A stretch of DNA of 64,000 nt from positions 9,952-73,951 of the forward strand of contig JAZLLJ010000085.1 of NCBI GenBank assembly GCA_045598065.1, in the 5' to 3' direction. This DNA is from RGIG426 sp045598065 (lineage in GTDB: Bacteria; Bacillota; Clostridia; Oscillospirales; Acutalibacteraceae). The first letter of the stretch is position 1, and the number at the start of each line of letters is the position of its first letter. The notes beneath the pieces are model-generated. The model worked only from the letters and a program-made list of their open reading frames with translations, was not told the DNA's origin and did not search any database. Shown here in pieces: positions 58,479 to 64,000 of the stretch. The position numbers and the translations under genes were made by a program.

Positions 58479-59081
58479 ATGGAACTGTATACTTTCTTAG
58501 AAGCCCTGTCCAGCCGCGCTCCCACACCGGGAGGCGGCGCTGCTGCCGGCTATTGCGGTGCGCTGGCCACTTCGCTTTGCTCGATGGTGGCGAACATCAC
58601 CGCCGGCAACAAAAAGTATGAGGACGTCAAAGGCGATATGGAGCGTTTGGCTGCCGAAGCGGAAAAACACACCCATTCGCTGTATGGCTTTATCAACGAG
58701 GATATGAAAGTGTTCGGGCCGGTGTCCGAGGCGTACTCGATCCCGAAGGATAACCCCGATCGCGAGGCGATTTTGGAGCGCGCGCTGATGCTTGCGTGCG
58801 AACCGCCGATGCAGGTGATGCTCGAAGTCAACGAAGTGCTTTTGATGTGTGAAGAGCTTGCGGAAAAAGGCAGTAAAATGTTGTTAAGTGACGTGGCGTG
58901 TGCTGCGGCGATTGCCCGTGCAACGCTGGAATGTGCTTTCGCCAACGTGAAAGTGAACACTCGTTTGCTCAAAAACCGCGAAATGGCGGAAAAATTCGAT
59001 TGCGAAGCGCTGGAACTGATTACGCAGGGCGTGGACCGCGCCGAAGCGGTGTATCAAGACGTTATGAAAAAGCTGAGGTAA
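58479..59081 (+). CDS. fchA: Methenyltetrahydrofolate cyclohydrolase (FTCD-C family)
   Basis: This 200-residue protein is of the formimidoyltransferase-cyclodeaminase C-terminal family. SSRAPTPGGGAAAGYCGALA is the diagnostic N-terminal block. Stand-alone members act as FchA in clostridia, converting 5,10-methenyl-THF and 10-formyl-THF. AAAGAGAGG precedes the ATG. It is four bases upstream of folD, supporting one-carbon metabolism. A formiminoTHF cyclodeaminase role for histidine breakdown is the alternative, but no hut genes are nearby. Confidence 0.9.
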   Translation: MELYTFLEALSSRAPTPGGGAAAGYCGALATSLCSMVANITAGNKKYEDVKGDMERLAAEAEKHTHSLYGFINEDMKVFGPVSEAYSIPKDNPDREAILERALMLACEPPMQVMLEVNEVLLMCEELAEKGSKMLLSDVACAAAIARATLECAFANVKVNTRLLKNREMAEKFDCEALELITQGVDRAEAVYQDVMKKLR

Positions 59082-59085
59082 ACCG

Positions 59086-59940
59086 ATGGAACTGTGGCGT
59101 GGAGCGCCGGTCGCGGCGCACATTTACGAAACCGAACAGCCCGTTTTGGACGAACTCGCCGAAAAAGGCGTAAAACCAACACTCGCCGTGGTGCGTGTGG
59201 GGGAGCGTGAGGACGATTTGTCTTATGAGCGCGGACTAAAAAAGGCCGCCGGCGATAAAATCGACCTGAAAATTGTGGCGTTGCCGGAAAATGTGTCGGC
59301 AAATGTGTTCAACGACACGCTGTCTTCGCTGAACGGCGACAACGGCGTTCACGGTATTCTTATTTTCCGCCCACTCCCGAAACCGCTGCGGAATGAGGTC
59401 AACCTCGAAGCCGCGATCGCGCCGGAAAAAGATGTGGACGGAATGACGGCCGTTGCCGTGTCTGCCGCGTTTCGCAACGTGGCCGATCTTTGTTCGCCCT
59501 GCACCGCCCAAGCCGTGATCGAAATGCTCGATTTTTACGGCGTGGAACTGAAAGGTAAGTGCGTGACCGTTGTCGGCCGCAGTTTGGTGGTCGGCAAACC
59601 GCTGTCGATGCTGCTTCTTAACCGCAACGCCACCGTGACTGTGTGCCACACCGGCACCGCGGATCTTGCCGCCGAATGCCGCCGCGCCGATATCGTGGTC
59701 GCCTGCGCCGGCGTGCGGAACTTGGTTGCCGCTGACGGAATGAGCGAGGGGCAGATTTTGGTTGACGTGGGCATCCACGTGGACGAAAACGGTCTTTGTG
59801 GCGATATCAACGCGGCCGATGCCGAAGGAGCAAACGTTGCGGCGCTGACTCCCGTTCCCGGTGGGCTCGGCCCGGTGACGAACGCGGTGCTTATCCGCAA
59901 CGTCATTGAAGCGGCGAAAAAAGCCGCACATATTGTATAA
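59086..59940 (+). CDS. folD: Methylenetetrahydrofolate dehydrogenase/cyclohydrolase FolD
   Basis: This 284-residue enzyme interconverts methylene-, methenyl- and formyl-THF with NADP(H) or NAD(H). The blocks PTLAVVRVGEREDDLSYERG (the family has SxxYxxxK), GILIFRPLP, DVDGMTAVAV, PCTAQAVIEML and VTVVGRSLVVGKPLSMLLL are visible. The usual Lys of the SYxxxK cyclohydrolase motif appears as SYERGLKK: S and Y are kept and Lys is shifted one residue (YERGLKK in place of YVxxK), which merits a careful alignment. Located immediately after fchA. Confidence 0.93.
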   Translation: MELWRGAPVAAHIYETEQPVLDELAEKGVKPTLAVVRVGEREDDLSYERGLKKAAGDKIDLKIVALPENVSANVFNDTLSSLNGDNGVHGILIFRPLPKPLRNEVNLEAAIAPEKDVDGMTAVAVSAAFRNVADLCSPCTAQAVIEMLDFYGVELKGKCVTVVGRSLVVGKPLSMLLLNRNATVTVCHTGTADLAAECRRADIVVACAGVRNLVAADGMSEGQILVDVGIHVDENGLCGDINAADAEGANVAALTPVPGGLGPVTNAVLIRNVIEAAKKAAHIV

Positions 59941-59968
59941 TCAAGCAACAATATTACAGAACGTATAA

Positions 59969-59999
59969 GAAAAGAGCGTAAAAAACGCTCTTTTCTTTT
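59969..59999 (+). terminator. Terminator of gyrA-fchA-folD
   Basis: Stem GAAAAGAGCG / CGCTCTTTTC followed by TTTTG. Confidence 0.85.
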
Positions 60000-60016
60000 G
60001 AATGAGAGAGAAACCT

Positions 60017-60595
60017 ATGACCGTAGAATTACGAGATGCCACGCGACAAGACGTGAAACAAATGAAAAAACTCTACGTGGAAGCGTTTCCGAAAGCGGAG
60101 CGCCGTCCGTGGTGGCTCATCGCCAAAAAGCGGCGAGAGGGACTGTCCGATGTATGGGCGGTGTGTGCCGACGGCGACTTTGTCGGCATGGCGGTGACAC
60201 TCAACTGCGGCGATCGCGTGTTGCTCGACTATTTTGCGACACAAGCACAAAAACGGGGAAACGGCATCGGGGCAAAAGCACTTTCGCTGTTGCAGGAAAA
60301 ATACGCGGATAAATTGTTTTTGCTCGAAGTGGAAACGACCAAAAAGCCGTCGGCCGAAGCGGAACTTCGCGCCCGCCGCAAGAATTTTTATTTGCGGTGC
60401 GGTATGGTGGAAATGCCGGATTATTCCGCTAACCTTTTTGGCGTGGAGATGGAAATCCTCACCACCGGCGAGAGGCTTTCGTTTGACCGCTACCACGAGA
60501 TTTATGAAGTGGCGTTCGGGAAACGGCTTGCAGAAAATATTGTATTCGTAGAAAACGACAACTGCAAAAATCGAGAAAGCGAGGAACGACAATGA
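60017..60595 (+). CDS. GNAT family N-acetyltransferase
   Basis: This 192-residue acetyltransferase has VELRDATRQDVKQMKKLYVEAFPKAERRPWW (in parts: ELRDATRQDVKQMKKLY, AFPKAERRPWW), the acetyl-CoA loop KRGNGIGAKAL and the LLEVETTK strand. The substrate is unknown. ATG at 60017 follows GAGAGAG; the ATG at 60002 has no ribosome-binding site. Its stop overlaps the next start by four bases (ATGA). Confidence 0.85.
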   Translation: MTVELRDATRQDVKQMKKLYVEAFPKAERRPWWLIAKKRREGLSDVWAVCADGDFVGMAVTLNCGDRVLLDYFATQAQKRGNGIGAKALSLLQEKYADKLFLLEVETTKKPSAEAELRARRKNFYLRCGMVEMPDYSANLFGVEMEILTTGERLSFDRYHEIYEVAFGKRLAENIVFVENDNCKNRESEERQ

Positions 60596-61452
60596 ACGTA
60601 AACTTTATTCGTACGGGAACCGGCGTTTGCGATTTTTGCGGCCGAGAGACCGGTGTAGGGGAATTTTATACCGAGCCGGACGAACAGAGATGCGTGCGCG
60701 CTGTGTACTGTTGCCAAAGTTGCCAAAATCTCGGGTATTTGGAGATGTCCCAAGAGGAATTTCTTTCAAGATTGGCCGATGCGGAGGCAAAGAGGGCTGC
60801 GGCGGCTGCCGCGGAGAGCACGGATGGTTCGGGAAAAAAAGGGCGCCTTCGAAACAAAGATGCGCTGTTTATCGCCGGAATTTTGGTGCTCGGTGTCATC
60901 TTTATGATTTTTGCACTCAATTTTTCACCGGGGAAATCGCTGAAAAAGATGGTGGACTCTTACTATACGGCGCTCAATGACCGCAGCGCGTCCCAATTAG
61001 TGGAACTGATGCGTCCGCAATGGTTGTGTGAACGGGACAAAGGAGAATACAACTACGATGCCGAGTTGGATGCGATGAACAACAAATACTGTGATGTGCT
61101 CAGTTGGGAATTCGCCCACCACGGCGGCGGCAAGGACATTGAATATAAAATTAAAAACATCCGAGAGATAAAAGGAAAAGATCTCAAAGAATATCAGGAA
61201 TTCTTTAAAGACGAATTCGACGTTAAAATCACCGACGTGTCGCGCGTGAAAGTGGTGGAAAACTACAGCGACACCCACTCCGACAGAGGAACCGAGGAGG
61301 AAGTGGAAAAGCAAGTGGTTCTCTGGTGGGTTAAATGCGACGGGGAATGGTACGTTATGGACGAGTCGATGATGGAAAAAAAGGAAGTTTCGGCATATAT
61401 CGCGATTAACCCGACCGTTGACCTGGACGATGATCAGACCGATGCCGAGTAA
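60592..61452 (+). CDS. Zinc-ribbon membrane protein, hypothetical
   Basis: This 286-residue protein has an N-terminal four-Cys zinc-binding region (CDFCGRE... CCQSC, about 13-45), an Ala-rich helix (60-80), one membrane segment (about 92-112, ALFIAGILVLGVIFMIFAL), and an external domain of about 170 residues with NTF2-like character (MVDSYYTALNDRSASQLVEL). The end is acidic (DLDDDQTDAE). Translation is coupled to the GNAT gene. Function unknown; sensing or envelope role is a guess. Confidence 0.75.
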   Translation: MNVNFIRTGTGVCDFCGRETGVGEFYTEPDEQRCVRAVYCCQSCQNLGYLEMSQEEFLSRLADAEAKRAAAAAAESTDGSGKKGRLRNKDALFIAGILVLGVIFMIFALNFSPGKSLKKMVDSYYTALNDRSASQLVELMRPQWLCERDKGEYNYDAELDAMNNKYCDVLSWEFAHHGGGKDIEYKIKNIREIKGKDLKEYQEFFKDEFDVKITDVSRVKVVENYSDTHSDRGTEEEVEKQVVLWWVKCDGEWYVMDESMMEKKEVSAYIAINPTVDLDDDQTDAE

Positions 61453-61470
61453 GAGCAAATACAAATTGTA

Positions 61471-61503
61471 AAAACAAGGCGTAATTATACGCCTTGTTTT
61501 TGG
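61471..61503 (+). terminator. Terminator of the GNAT-zinc ribbon pair
   Basis: Stem AAAACAAGGCGTA / TACGCCTTGTTTT followed by TTGG; the T-run is part of the stem end. Confidence 0.8.
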
Positions 61504-61522
61504 TTTTGGGTAAAACAGAATA

Positions 61523-61551
61523 TTGACATTTCACCAAAAACAAGGTAGAAT
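61523..61551 (+). promoter_or_regulatory. Promoter of the double zinc-ribbon gene
   Basis: TTGACA (61523-61528), 17-base spacer, TAGAAT (61546-61551), 50 bases before the ATG at 61602. Confidence 0.8.
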
Positions 61552-61601
61552 TGTTTTGTCATATTTTAGAGAAAATCGACGAATGACGAGGGGGAAGAAG
61601 G

Positions 61602-62096
61602 ATGACCTGTCCGAACTGTTCAGCGGAAATACGCAACGGCAGTAAGTTTTGTGAGTTTTGTGGTTCGCGCCTTTCGCTGGAAATGCAAAGAAAGCAGGAG
61701 CAACTTAACAAGGCCGGTTGTCCGAAGTGCGGAAGCACAAACGTGAAGTTTGATAGAGAAAAACAAGGAGAAATAAAAGTAAAGTACGCCAATGCGGTCA
61801 TTCGCGCGACCGTTGGAATGTGCAAAGACTGCGGATACACGTGGAAAGTTTCTCGCGGCAAAGAAAAAGCTGCACAAAATCCCGAGAGCGTATTGCCTAC
61901 CGGCGAAAACGAGGTCGTCAACAACGCGACGGCGCCGCGCAAGACGTGGTTGTGGGTGCTTGGCTGGATTTTCATCTTCCCTGTGCCGTTGACTTTAATG
62001 ATTCGCAAAAAAGAGATGCCGGCATGGAAAAAATACGGCATTATTGTCGCGGCGTGGATCGCGTATTTCGCTGTTATGGGCGCCTCCGGAGTATAG
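61602..62096 (+). CDS. Double zinc-ribbon membrane protein, hypothetical
   Basis: This 164-residue protein has two zinc ribbons: CPNCSAEIRNGSKFCEFCG (residues 3-21) and CPKCGSTNVKF...CKDCGYTW (about 38-76). A linker and two hydrophobic segments follow near the C-terminus (WLWVLGWIFIFPVPLTLMI and YGIIVAAWIAYFAVMGA). GAGGGGGAAGG precedes the ATG. It is monocistronic. Function unknown. Confidence 0.8.
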   Translation: MTCPNCSAEIRNGSKFCEFCGSRLSLEMQRKQEQLNKAGCPKCGSTNVKFDREKQGEIKVKYANAVIRATVGMCKDCGYTWKVSRGKEKAAQNPESVLPTGENEVVNNATAPRKTWLWVLGWIFIFPVPLTLMIRKKEMPAWKKYGIIVAAWIAYFAVMGASGV

Positions 62097-62115
62097 CGAC
62101 AAACGACGGTGGCTG

Positions 62116-62158
62116 CCAAAACCTACCCCTTAAAAACATAAAAGCCAAAACCTGCCCC
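62116..62158 (+). repeat. CCAAAANNTRCCCC element, two tandem copies
   Basis: CCAAAACCTACCCC (62116-62129) and CCAAAACCTGCCCC (62145-62158), after the zinc-ribbon gene's stop and directly before its terminator. Confidence 0.88.
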
Positions 62159-62169
62159 ACAAAACAACA

Positions 62170-62206
62170 AAACCCCTTGCGAGCCAACGGCTCGCAAGGG
62201 GTTTTT
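62170..62206. terminator. Bidirectional terminator
   Basis: A 16-bp stem (AAACCCCTTGCGAGCC / GGCTCGCAAGGGGTTT) is flanked by A-runs and T-runs between two convergent genes. Confidence 0.88.
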
Positions 62207-62212
62207 GCATGG

Positions 62213-62413
62213 TTATTCTATATCTAACTCCGGCGGAACGTCGATTTCCTCGCCGACATACGCGCCGTTTTTCTTGCGCTGGCGCACACACTCGGAAAGC
62301 AGATACTCGATCTGCCCGTTGACCGAGCGAAAATCGTCCTCTGCCCACGCGGCGATCTGTCCGTATAACTTTGCGGATAACCGCAGCGGGACCTGTTTCT
62401 TCTCCTCCGCCAT
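62213..62413 (-). CDS. Arc/ribbon-helix-helix DNA-binding protein
   Basis: This 66-residue protein starts MAEEKKQVPLRLSAKLYGQI and continues AAWAEDDFRSVNGQIEYLL, a ribbon-helix-helix fold (strand VPLRLS, helices KLYGQIAAWAEDD and SVNGQIEYLLSECV). The C-terminus is acidic. It lies three bases after the SPFH gene and must be co-transcribed with it. Such small Arc-like proteins often follow SPFH genes in Clostridia. It may bind the palindrome at 63496-63512. Confidence 0.85.
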   Translation of the reverse strand: MAEEKKQVPLRLSAKLYGQIAAWAEDDFRSVNGQIEYLLSECVRQRKKNGAYVGEEIDVPPELDIE

Positions 62414-62416
62414 AGA

Positions 62417-63463
62417 TCAATACAAACTGCCGGAGTTGACGATCGGTTGGGCATCCTTGTTGCCGCACAGAACGACCATCAGGTTGGACACCATCGCGGC
62501 TTTGCGCTCCTCGTCGAGGTTGACGAGGTCTTTTTCGTTCAGTTTTTCCAGCGCCATTTCCACCATGCCGACCGCGCCGTCCACAATCATCTTACGGGCA
62601 TCGACAATGGCGCTCGCTTGCTGACGCTGTAACATCACGGCGGCGATTTCGGGGGCATAGGCGAGATAGGTGATGCGCGCTTCGAGGATTTCGAGACCGG
62701 CATCCGAGACTTTTTCTTGGATCTCATCGCGGATGCGCTCGGCAACGACTTCGCTCGATCCGCGCAGACTGCCCTCGTCGGCAACACCGTCACCGGTGGT
62801 GTCCACGCCGGGAGCGACGTCATAGGGATACATCCGCACGACGTTGCGCAACGCGCCGTCGCATTGGAGCGAGAGATATTCTTTGTAGTTATCCACCGCG
62901 AACACCGCTTTGGCGGTGTCCACTACGCGCCACATGACCGCGATACCGATTTCCACCGGGTTGCCGAGGCAATCGTTGATTTTTTGTTTGTTGTTGTTGA
63001 GAGTCATGACTTTCATCGACACTTTTTTGCTCGTTACCGAAGCCGCCGCCTGCGCCGCCGCCGTTGCCACCGAAGCCAAATCGGTTTTCGCTTCCGCGTC
63101 ACCGCTTTGGCTGAGTTTTGTGGTCGCCGCCGGATTCACCGCGGTGCAAAACGGGTTGACGTAATAAAACCCGGACTCTTTCAGCGAGCCGACGTACGTG
63201 CCGAACAAGGTCAGCACCAACGCTTCCTGCGGTTTAATAACTTTGAGACCGAGGAACGGGAGAAACCCGATACACAGCCAGAGGCCACCGACGACCAACA
63301 GCGGAATACCCAGCGCGGCGCCGTCGCCGTCCATCAAAATCGCGCCGTAAATCACAAAGCCGAGCGCCGCAAGATAGAGCAGCACCGTCAAAATCAATAC
63401 CGGCATACCGGCACGGGATTTTGCCTTCTTTTCTTCGGGGATTTTTACCAAATTTTCATTCAT
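62417..63463 (-). CDS. SPFH domain-containing membrane protein
   Basis: This 348-residue protein has two N-terminal membrane segments (about 19-42 and 50-71) and an SPFH/Band 7 domain (about 75-260, LKVIKPQEALVLTLFGTYVG, then EIGIAVMWRVVDTAKAVFAV). A helical region follows with a RHH-family-like block (AVMLQRQQASAIVDARKMIV) and LVNLDEERKAAMVSNLMVVL. Unusually, an Ala/Ser-rich insert (ASVATAAAQAAASVTSKKVS) lies between membrane and SPFH parts. GAAAGGAG precedes ATG 63463. SPFH proteins form membrane microdomain scaffolds. Confidence 0.9.
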   Translation of the reverse strand: MNENLVKIPEEKKAKSRAGMPVLILTVLLYLAALGFVIYGAILMDGDGAALGIPLLVVGGLWLCIGFLPFLGLKVIKPQEALVLTLFGTYVGSLKESGFYYVNPFCTAVNPAATTKLSQSGDAEAKTDLASVATAAAQAAASVTSKKVSMKVMTLNNNKQKINDCLGNPVEIGIAVMWRVVDTAKAVFAVDNYKEYLSLQCDGALRNVVRMYPYDVAPGVDTTGDGVADEGSLRGSSEVVAERIRDEIQEKVSDAGLEILEARITYLAYAPEIAAVMLQRQQASAIVDARKMIVDGAVGMVEMALEKLNEKDLVNLDEERKAAMVSNLMVVLCGNKDAQPIVNSGSLY

Positions 63464-63493
63464 AACAAAACACTCCTTTCGTGTTCTGTGGAT

Positions 63494-63522
63494 ATGATAT
63501 CATAATGATATCACTTTGTCAA
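63494..63522 (-). promoter_or_regulatory. Promoter of the SPFH operon
   Basis: Minus strand TTGACA (63517-63522), 17-base spacer, TATCAT (63494-63499). Confidence 0.75.
63496..63512. promoter_or_regulatory. Palindromic operator candidate over the SPFH promoter
   Basis: GATATCATAATGATATC is a perfect 17-base palindrome lying between and over the -35 and -10 boxes. Confidence 0.65.
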
Positions 63523-63585
63523 GAAAAAGTTTCAAAAATTTTTTCGAGGGGGCTTTTGATGAGTTTTGCGGCGGCGAACAAACGC

Positions 63586-63618
63586 AGTGTAGGGACCGGC
63601 GTCCTCGACGGTCCTTTG
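63586..63618. repeat. Short imperfect palindrome
   Basis: GGACCG...CGGTCC arms (near 63594-63616) in a gene-free stretch; similar in style to the palindrome at 18348-18372. Confidence 0.4.
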
Positions 63619-63650
63619 TGGAATTTTAATGAAACTTGCAGCGCGAAAAA

Positions 63651-63676
63651 ACCGCCTTTCCGTTTGGAAAGGCGGT
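63651..63676 (-). terminator. Terminator of the right-edge XRE gene
   Basis: Stem ACCGCCTTTCC / GGAAAGGCGGT followed by TTTTTTC on the minus strand; it begins at the XRE stop codon. Confidence 0.85.
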
Positions 63677-63882
63677 CAGCGGTCGTCCGAGAGTTCCAAA
63701 ATATAGTCGGCGGTGGTTTTGTAAAGCTTGGCAAGGGCGATGAGCACGTCGGTGGGAAGATCGCGCAGGCCGGCTTCGTAGCGGGAATACTGCGGCTGTT
63801 TCATCCCGAGATACGCGGCGACTTGGGTTTGGGTTAAATCGCTGTCCTCTCGCAAATCTCGCAAGCGGCGGTAACACGCCAT
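63676..63882 (-). CDS. Small XRE family regulator (right edge)
   Basis: This 68-residue protein is a single helix-turn-helix domain: YRRLRDLREDSDLTQTQVAA, YLGMKQPQYSRYEAGLRDLP, then TTADYILELSDDR. It is close to the XRE protein at 37746-37973. ATG at 63882 lies five bases after AGGAGGGG; GTG at 63888 is an alternative. It is divergent from a gene starting at 63994, with two near-identical palindromes in the gap, so it probably represses itself and/or that gene. Confidence 0.85.
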   Translation of the reverse strand: MACYRRLRDLREDSDLTQTQVAAYLGMKQPQYSRYEAGLRDLPTDVLIALAKLYKTTADYILELSDDR

Positions 63883-63897
63883 TTTCACCCCTCCTCA

Positions 63898-63913
63898 ATA
63901 ACCGATTGGTTAT
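63898..63913. promoter_or_regulatory. Operator candidate 1
   Basis: ATAACCGATTGGTTAT, a 16-base palindrome, reaches the -35 box of the rightward promoter and lies 15 bases upstream of the XRE start. Confidence 0.75.
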
Positions 63914-63941
63914 TGACATTGTATCACGGGTGTGGTAGAAT
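63913..63941 (+). promoter_or_regulatory. Promoter of the gene at 63994
   Basis: TTGACA (63913-63918), 17-base spacer, TAGAAT (63936-63941). Confidence 0.78.
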
Positions 63942-63952
63942 ATGCGTAAAGT

Positions 63953-63968
63953 ATAACCGTTTGGTTAT
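63953..63968. promoter_or_regulatory. Operator candidate 2
   Basis: ATAACCGTTTGGTTAT, same palindrome as candidate 1 except one base, lies just after the -10 box, over the expected transcript start. Confidence 0.75.
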
Positions 63969-63993
63969 AAATCGAGAGAAAAGAGGGTTAAAA

Positions 63994-64000
63994 ATGAAAG
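63994..64000 (+). CDS. Start of a gene cut by the window end
   Basis: Only the first codons (ATG AAA G) are in the window. AAGAGGG precedes them and a promoter with two operators lies upstream, so a real regulated gene is likely. Nothing can be said of its product. Confidence 0.5.

Noticed and set aside
1..64000. CRISPR arrays, insertion sequences, rRNA genes, SRP RNA, tmRNA
   Set aside because: No regularly spaced repeats, transposase motifs or recognisable conserved RNA cores were found beyond the two tRNAs and two riboswitches.

Overview
The window looks like the replication-origin region of a low-GC-lineage Gram-positive bacterium of class Clostridia, most likely an uncultured Oscillospiraceae/Ruminococcaceae-type anaerobe from gut or rumen. 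The evidence is the gene order rpmH-rnpA-yidD-yidC-jag / dnaA-dnaN-S4-recF-remB-gyrB-gyrA, strong GGAGG ribosome-binding sites, a YwlE-type arginine phosphatase, meso-diaminopimelate dehydrogenase (Ddh), a secreted phosphoesterase with a type I dockerin, and lysine and TPP riboswitches. No species can be named from the sequence alone.

Layout. 1-14.0 kb, mostly minus strand: a Na/Pi cotransporter (cut by the window edge), an LTA-synthase-like sulfatase, a split chromate transporter pair, the dockerin phosphoesterase, ddh, a histidine phosphatase, a plus-strand XRE regulator, a membrane protein, a RimK-like ATP-grasp ligase, and the ylxM-ffh-rpsP-khpA operon. 14.2-27.5 kb: glgP (plus), then on the minus strand citramalate synthase, a CPA2 antiporter, tRNA-Thr(CGT), a lysine-riboswitch-controlled NhaC-family transporter, lepA, cdaA-cdaR (c-di-AMP) and a DUF3343-cysteine desulfurase pair. 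27.7-36.8 kb: a plus-strand housekeeping run phoH-ybeY-era-yqzL-recO-mutS2-DEAD helicase-(ywlE::rimI fusion)-tsaD. 36.8-44 kb: a duplicated-domain lipoprotein, a small XRE gene, tRNA-Arg(ACG) with an inverted copy of its 3' end, TPP riboswitch-thiT-queT, an FAD amine-oxidase-fold protein with a GT-C-like membrane protein, and trmL. 44.3-59.9 kb: the origin cluster, then fchA-folD. 60-64 kb: a GNAT, two zinc-ribbon membrane proteins, an SPFH-RHH operon and an XRE regulator facing a gene that is cut by the window end.

How it works together. The core is replication (dnaA, dnaN, recF, gyrB, gyrA, DnaA boxes between dnaA and dnaN, two ParB parS sites), tRNA and ribosome maturation (rnpA, ybeY, era, tsaD, rimI, trmL, lepA), membrane insertion (ffh/YlxM, YidC, YidD) and RNA-binding KH proteins (KhpA and Jag/KhpB). 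Accessory features lie in the gaps.

The most notable unexplained signal is a 14-nt element, CCAAAANNTRCCCC. It occurs about eleven times, always at or just after stop codons, often paired, and often directly before an intrinsic terminator. Other points of interest are the YwlE-RimI fusion, parS sites inside reading frames, twin operators at the right edge, a palindrome over the SPFH promoter, and the inverted tRNA-Arg fragment. No CRISPR array, insertion sequence or rRNA was found.
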